This document shows, piece by piece, positions 60,159-64,000 of a stretch of 64,000 nt of DNA (within the stretch, counting starts at the first letter, position 1; each line of letters begins with the position of its first letter). Origin of the DNA: JACKEQ01 sp041389565. GTDB lineage: Bacteria > Myxococcota_A > UBA796 > GCA-2862545. The notes under the pieces were generated by a model that did no database searches, was not told the origin of the DNA, and saw nothing but the letters and a program-made list of their open reading frames with translations. The DNA lies in assembly GCA_041389565.1 (NCBI GenBank), contig JAWKRP010000002.1, positions 620,001 through 684,000 on the forward strand. Direction: 5' to 3'. The translations under genes and the position numbers were made by a program.

Positions 60159-60170
60159 TATGGTCCTGGT
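60159..60170 (+). promoter_or_regulatory. Candidate leaderless -10 element TATGGT
   Basis: TATGGT (60159-60164) ends six bases before the GTG at 60171. The nearby GGAAGG lies upstream of the hexamer, so it would not be in the transcript. Confidence 0.5.
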
Positions 60171-61187
60171 GTGCTGTTCCCGTTCGAGACCCTGCGCGCC
60201 ATCGTCGGCGGAGCGTCCGCCATCGACGTGCCGCGCCTGCGCCTGAACGACCTCGACGACGCCGAGGGTTTCCTCGACTGCTACGGGTTCTCGTGGGCCG
60301 ACCCCGCGGATCGCGAAGACCTCGAGCAGGTCCGCACGAGCGCGCTCGCGTTCCTCCGCAACGTGCTGCTCGAGCCCGGAGAGGTGGTGCACCCCGAGAT
60401 CGCCGCCGAGCAGGACGTGCGTGCGCTCCTCCTCCGCGTGTCGTCCGACGACACGAGCCGCGAGCGCCTGTGGGCCTGCGCGCTGCTCCGCGTGATGCAC
60501 ACCTTCGCGCACGCGCGGTCCGACCTGAGCGAGCGCTACGCAGAAGCCATCGAGGCCCAGATCCTCGGGCGCTTCCAGGCCCACCTCCGCGAAGAGGACG
60601 GAGGCCTGTGGCTTGGAGACCTCCCGCTCGTCGCGTTCGAGGCCCGTGCGCGCAAGCCCATCGACTCCATCGTGCTGAAGCTCCTGCACAAGCCGGAGAA
60701 CGTGGCGGCCGACGTGTTCGACCGGCTCGGCGTGCGCTTCGTCACGCGCAGCCGGCTCGATGCCCTGCTCGTGGTGCGCTTCCTGCGGAAGAACAACGTC
60801 GTGATGTTCGCGAACGTGAAGCCCAGCCGGTCGAAGAACACGCTGGTCGATCTCGACGCGGTCGAGCGCGCGTTCGCCACCGATCCGGATCTCGAGTCCC
60901 TCCGGATCGAGATGCAGCGCTGGCCGTACCCCACGCGTCCGGAAGACAGCGCGAACCCGCACAGCAGCCGCGTCTACCACGCCATCCAGTTCACGGGCCG
61001 CCAGCGCGTACGGGTCGACGACGGCGGGCGTCCGCTGCGGTTCTTCTTCCCGTTCGAGGTGCAGGTGCTCGACGAGGACGCCTACGTGACGAGCCGCGCC
61101 GGGTACGCCTCGCACGAGGAGTACAAGGCCCGCCAGCGCCAGGCGGCCCGTCGGCGCGTGCTGCCGGGGCTCATCAACCGGTGGTGA
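60171..61187 (+). CDS. Conserved-looking cytoplasmic protein of unknown function
   Basis: The 338-residue protein is soluble, with helical and mixed regions. Landmarks are LWACALLRVMHTFAH, ARARKPIDSIVLKLLHKPE, DRLGVRFVTRSRLDAL, AIQFTGRQRVRV and PFEVQVLDEDAY. The DRLGVRFVT...FPFEVQV arrangement recalls nucleotidyltransferase/RelA-type strands, but I cannot confirm it. A possible myxobacteria-specific family. GTG at 60171 follows TATGGT directly. The stop codon lies inside a 30-base repeat. Confidence 0.7.
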   Translation: MLFPFETLRAIVGGASAIDVPRLRLNDLDDAEGFLDCYGFSWADPADREDLEQVRTSALAFLRNVLLEPGEVVHPEIAAEQDVRALLLRVSSDDTSRERLWACALLRVMHTFAHARSDLSERYAEAIEAQILGRFQAHLREEDGGLWLGDLPLVAFEARARKPIDSIVLKLLHKPENVAADVFDRLGVRFVTRSRLDALLVVRFLRKNNVVMFANVKPSRSKNTLVDLDAVERAFATDPDLESLRIEMQRWPYPTRPEDSANPHSSRVYHAIQFTGRQRVRVDDGGRPLRFFFPFEVQVLDEDAYVTSRAGYASHEEYKARQRQAARRRVLPGLINRW

Positions 61188-61250
61188 GTCCCGAGGGCCC
61201 GCAGGGACGGCCCGTGAGTCCCGAGGGCCCGCAGGGGCGGCCCGTGAGTC
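61186..61250. repeat. Tandem 30-base intergenic repeat, locus 2
   Basis: Two 30-base copies at 61186-61215 and 61216-61245, then a partial GAGTC. The first copy starts within the TGA of the plus gene and the partial copy supplies part of the minus-strand stop. They differ from locus 1 only at three or four positions near the end of the unit. Confidence 0.75.
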
Positions 61251-61902
61251 AGCCGGGGCAGACGGTGTCGGGGTAGCTGCCGAGGGGGGCGTGCATGGGG
61301 ACGGTCCAGGTGCCGCCCCCGATGGGCGTGGGCTGCACGAGCGTCGCGCCCTCTCCGAAGTCGACCGGCGCGCTCTCGCTGTACAGCCAGCTCGGGCCGT
61401 ACTCCGGAGAGTCGGGCTCGGACGCGCCGAACTCCAGCTCCCACTGGCCTTCGAACATCTTCATCCGGAAGTGCCCGCCGGTCGCGGCGTAGTCCCCGCT
61501 CCCGGGCAGGAACCACGCGCACGTGAGCGGACAGCCGGGCTCGAACGTCGGGGTGCCCGACGTGGTGACGACCGCGCGTCCGCCCATCGTGTCCGAGTGG
61601 AAGTCGAGGTCGACCGTGAATCCGCACGTCACGGACGGCTCGGATCCAGCGAGGTCGGCGATGGTGACCGTACCGGCCAGCCCCTCGAACGAGGCCCGGC
61701 TCGACGCCCCGAAGTCGGGGAGCGGGAGGATCTCCGCTTCTGCGAGGGTTCCGCCGTGGAGGTCGACCGTGGCGCGGTACCGGCAGCCCGCGTCGAATGC
61801 GTGCTCGCAGGAGTACGAAGCGGGCGCGGGCTCCGGATCGCCCCCGCTGCACGGGCCCGCAGCGAGGGTGAGCACGACGGCGGCCGTCTTGGTGGCGGAC
61901 AT
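61249..61902 (-). CDS. Secreted protein of unknown function
   Basis: The 217-residue protein has a signal sequence (about 1-17) followed by GPCSGG. The Cys would suit a lipoprotein, but Pro at -1 does not fit a lipobox, so the type is uncertain. The mature part is beta-rich with three Cys pairs. AGGGG lies eight bases upstream of ATG 61902. Confidence 0.65.
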   Translation of the reverse strand: MSATKTAAVVLTLAAGPCSGGDPEPAPASYSCEHAFDAGCRYRATVDLHGGTLAEAEILPLPDFGASSRASFEGLAGTVTIADLAGSEPSVTCGFTVDLDFHSDTMGGRAVVTTSGTPTFEPGCPLTCAWFLPGSGDYAATGGHFRMKMFEGQWELEFGASEPDSPEYGPSWLYSESAPVDFGEGATLVQPTPIGGGTWTVPMHAPLGSYPDTVCPG

Positions 61903-61975
61903 GGAAGACCCCTGCACAGAAGAACAGAACCAGAGAGCCGCCCGGTTATGCGCTTCTGTCCGTGCACGCCACTCC

Positions 61976-62644
61976 TCAGAGCCCGGGGATCCCCGAGAGG
62001 TACTCCGCCAGAGGGTCGCGCATCAGCACGAACGTGTAGATCAGCGTTCCGAGCCAGCCATGGGCGACGCCGAGCGCCCACAGGTTCCGGTGCTTCAGGT
62101 ACAGCGGCGCGAACACGAGCCCGAGGAGCAGGGTTGCCACCATCAGCACGCCGTGGGGCCAGTGCACGAGGCCGAACAGCGTCGCCGACACGCCCACCGC
62201 GACCCAGGCGGGCGCGAGCCGGCGGAGGTTCGCGGTGACCAGGCCCTGGACGAGCCCCTGCTGGACCAGCCCCCACACCGGGTAGATCACGAGCGTCAGC
62301 CAGGTGGTCCACGGGATCTCGACGTGGTGCGCGAGCCCCCAGCCGACCATCGCGGGCCCGGCGAGGGCGAGCAGGGCCACGCACGCGAGCGCCGACTCCT
62401 TCAGGCCCTCGCGCCGGAACCCGAGCTCGCGGACGGCGTCCGGGTCCGCGTTCCAGCGGAGCACGAGGTACCCGGCCCAGCCCGCCACGAGCGGCACGAC
62501 GAGGAACGCGCGCGACAGGTCGGTGAGCGGCCAGGCGAGGTGGAGCACCGCCGTGAGGAGCACGGCGCCGAGCTCCAGCGCGGGTCGGACCGGGTCGAGG
62601 GTACGGGCCCAGCGGGCGTGTGTGGCGGACAGGGTGCGGACCAT
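61976..62644 (-). CDS. CPBP/Abi-like membrane protein lacking the Glu-Glu motif
   Basis: The 222-residue protein has about six helices in the layout of CPBP (CAAX-protease and bacteriocin-processing) proteins. The motif positions are GLVQQGLVQGL, FGLVHWPHG and LGVAHGW. The usual catalytic EExxxR is replaced by QQxxxQ, while both His motifs remain. It is probably not a normal glutamic intramembrane protease. GGAGG precedes ATG 62644. Confidence 0.72.
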   Translation of the reverse strand: MVRTLSATHARWARTLDPVRPALELGAVLLTAVLHLAWPLTDLSRAFLVVPLVAGWAGYLVLRWNADPDAVRELGFRREGLKESALACVALLALAGPAMVGWGLAHHVEIPWTTWLTLVIYPVWGLVQQGLVQGLVTANLRRLAPAWVAVGVSATLFGLVHWPHGVLMVATLLLGLVFAPLYLKHRNLWALGVAHGWLGTLIYTFVLMRDPLAEYLSGIPGL

Positions 62645-62721
62645 GGATGAACCTCCGCGTCCCTCGTCGCCCCGCCGTGTCGCTCCCGTGCCGACGCCGC
62701 GTGAAACGGACGTGAACGCGC

Positions 62722-63369
62722 TCAGGCCCCGCGCTGGATGTGCAGGTTGAAGTCTGCCGTGCCGAGGGCGCGGTACAGACGGGTCCACATGGGCAGCCAC
62801 ATCTCGAGCGCGCGGGCGTTCGTGAGGTCGCCGAGGTCGATGGGTGCGGCCCACCCGAAGGACTGCAGGAGCTCGGTGACGGTGCGCTTGGCGCTCGCGT
62901 CGTCGCCGCACAGCAGGATGTCGTGAGGCCCGGCGAGACGGGCTGGATCGAGCATGAGCGGGTTGGAGAGCGTGTTGAGCGTCTTCACGACCCGCACCTG
63001 GGGGGCAGACCGCTGGATCTGCTCGCCGAGGCTGTCGTCGTTGCACACCGACAGGCGGGGCGGGAACCCGACGCTGAAGTCGAGCGGGTTGGTGAGGTCG
63101 ATCAGCACCTTGCCGTGCAGGCCGGCCCCCGCGCTCTCCACGACCGACAGCGCGTGCGCGCCCGACACCGCGAGGATCGCGAGGTCGGCGAATGCGGCGG
63201 CATCCGCGAACGTGGCCAGCGCGGCGTCTCCCTGCGCGGAGGCCGCCCAGGCCTGGCCCTTCTCGTTGTCCGTGCTGCGCGAGCCCAGGCGCACGGCGTG
63301 CCCCTTCGACAGGACGCGATTGGCGAGCATCTGCCCCACGTCTCCGGTTCCCAGAACTGCGATCCTCAT
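62722..63369 (-). CDS. NADPH-dependent F420-reductase-like Rossmann oxidoreductase
   Basis: The 215-residue protein has an N-terminal Rossmann motif GTGDVG (8-13) followed by RLGSRS, a sign of NADP preference, and later VVKTLNTLSN and CGDDASAKRTV. This is the layout of the F420H2:NADP oxidoreductase-like family, many of which act on other substrates. An AGGAGG site lies upstream. It is divergent from a LysR regulator that probably controls it. Confidence 0.83.
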   Translation of the reverse strand: MRIAVLGTGDVGQMLANRVLSKGHAVRLGSRSTDNEKGQAWAASAQGDAALATFADAAAFADLAILAVSGAHALSVVESAGAGLHGKVLIDLTNPLDFSVGFPPRLSVCNDDSLGEQIQRSAPQVRVVKTLNTLSNPLMLDPARLAGPHDILLCGDDASAKRTVTELLQSFGWAAPIDLGDLTNARALEMWLPMWTRLYRALGTADFNLHIQRGA

Positions 63370-63439
63370 GGCGACCTCCTTTGGTGTCGGGAGTCTAGCC
63401 GCGCTGAACCGGTCAACAATCGGACATCCCGTCACGATA

Positions 63440-63460
63440 TCTTCAACCAGGAGTTGAAGA
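63440..63460. promoter_or_regulatory. LysR-type operator TCTTCAAC-N5-GTTGAAGA
   Basis: Perfect eight-base arms (63440-63447 and 63453-63460) lie 12 bases before the LysR ATG and 71 before the oxidoreductase start, in the divergent spacer. This is the expected place for a LysR-type regulator site, and the repeat would overlap the regulator's own promoter. Confidence 0.6.
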
Positions 63461-63472
63461 ACGGGAGGACCG

Positions 63473-64000
63473 ATGAACGTGGAGCCCTTCGTGCTCACCG
63501 CCGAGCTGCGGAGCTTCAGCGCGGCCGCTCGCCGTCTCGGCGTCTCGCCCGCTGCGGTGAGCAAGGCGGTGGCCCGGCTGGAGGACGAGCTCGGCGTGCA
63601 GCTGCTGGAGCGCACCTCCCGTCGCGTCGGGCTGACCGCGGAGGGGGAGGTGTGGCTGGAGCACGCCCGCACCGCGCTGGACGCGCTCGCAGCGGGTCGG
63701 GATCGCATCCAGTCGGTGAGCCGCGCAGCCCGGGGAGAGGTGCGGCTGACCGCCCCGCCCGTGCTGGCCTCGCTCGTGGGTGCGGCACTGGGACGCCTGC
63801 TCGATCGCCACCCGGATCTCGAGCTCTCCTGCGCGTTCACCGACGGCTACCTGAGCCTGGCGGGCGACGAGACCGATCTCGCGCTCCGTGTGGGGGCGCT
63901 GGCCGACAGTGCGCTCGTGGCGCGGAAGGTCCGGACGTGCCGCCTCGTGACCGTCGCTGCGCCGGCCTACCTCGCGCGGGCTCCGGAGCTGCGCCGACCT
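63473..64000 (+). CDS. LysR-family transcriptional regulator (3' end outside window)
   Basis: The first 176 codons are visible. The N-terminal winged helix-turn-helix has SFSAAARRLGVSPAAVSKAV (about 14-33) and TSRRVGLTAEGE, typical of LysR regulators, followed by the start of the effector-binding domain (about 88 onward, with LTAPPVLASLVG). GGGAGG precedes the ATG. The divergent oxidoreductase is its likely target. Confidence 0.88.
   Translation, partial: MNVEPFVLTAELRSFSAAARRLGVSPAAVSKAVARLEDELGVQLLERTSRRVGLTAEGEVWLEHARTALDALAAGRDRIQSVSRAARGEVRLTAPPVLASLVGAALGRLLDRHPDLELSCAFTDGYLSLAGDETDLALRVGALADSALVARKVRTCRLVTVAAPAYLARAPELRRP

Noticed and set aside
57738..60170. A long plus-strand frame antisense to the lipoprotein and protease genes
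   Set aside because: It is composed of His/Arg/Gly-rich antisense sequence without domains. The real gene in that frame starts at 60171.
1..64000. tRNA, rRNA, insertion sequence or prophage
   Set aside because: No cloverleaf with a TTCGA arm and CCA end, no rRNA-like sequence and no transposase or integrase was found by reading; a tRNA search program would be needed to exclude one fully.

Overview
The window is a densely packed, very GC-rich piece of bacterial chromosome with no rRNA, tRNA, CRISPR array, prophage or insertion sequence that I can see. I count 68 protein genes; two are cut by the window edges (1-2382 and 63473-64000). No gap between genes exceeds 300 bases; the longest is 29125-29359. 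The features point to a free-living myxobacterium-like organism (Myxococcota or a close relative): many lipoproteins with Asp-Thr/Asp-Ala repeat linkers, eukaryote-like Ser/Thr kinases (one with DWG for DFG), a serine protease with a MYXO-CTERM-like tail, prepeptidase C-terminal (PPC-like) modules, and many ATGA/GTGA-coupled operons. This assignment is inferred from gene content only.

Layout. 1-7570: a truncated PPC-repeat lipoprotein, a GT2 glycosyltransferase, a desaturase, a UbiB/AarF-type kinase behind a paired operator, a Ser/Thr kinase and a GNAT. 7679-13801: a VWA lipoprotein convergent with a five-gene operon of two FtsX-type permeases, a LolD-type ATPase and an OmpR/histidine-kinase pair. 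13925-17665: an EEP-fold hydrolase and small unknowns. 17729-23446: a flippase-like membrane protein, two paralogous large membrane proteins and a sulfotransferase, probably making a sulfated surface glycoconjugate. 23573-29124: a second desaturase, DedA, a PQQ-type propeller lipoprotein, and an operon of alpha/beta hydrolase, small protein and beta-carbonic anhydrase. The anhydrase is joined by a frameshift to an L7/L12-like domain.

29360-39746: repeat lipoproteins, three tandem AIM24 genes, an ECF sigma factor coupled to a membrane TolB-like propeller, a translationally coupled lipoprotein/DUF1841-like/outer-membrane trio and an M23 lipoprotein. 39809-43964: a secreted four-repeat protein, an amidoligase and a GNAT in one operon, followed by a GT-C glycosyltransferase. 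44032-54294: a hybrid histidine kinase, a kinase fused to six membrane helices and coupled to MtfA, a CotH lipoprotein, a TerB protein, an ICMT-like enzyme, a repeat lipoprotein with a propeller, and PlsC. 54366-64000: further lipoproteins, a steroid-5-alpha-reductase-like protein, the serine protease, a CPBP homologue lacking the Glu-Glu motif, and a divergent oxidoreductase/LysR pair.

Several signals lie outside the genes. Seven genes have a TAnnnT hexamer 5-6 bases before the start codon and no Shine-Dalgarno, which suggests leaderless transcripts. A 30-base element occurs as tandem pairs at two convergent gene ends. An 18-base perfect palindrome contains the stop codons of two convergent genes. 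Most of the interesting biology appears to be envelope-related: lipoprotein display, lipid modification, surface glycans and signalling across the membrane.
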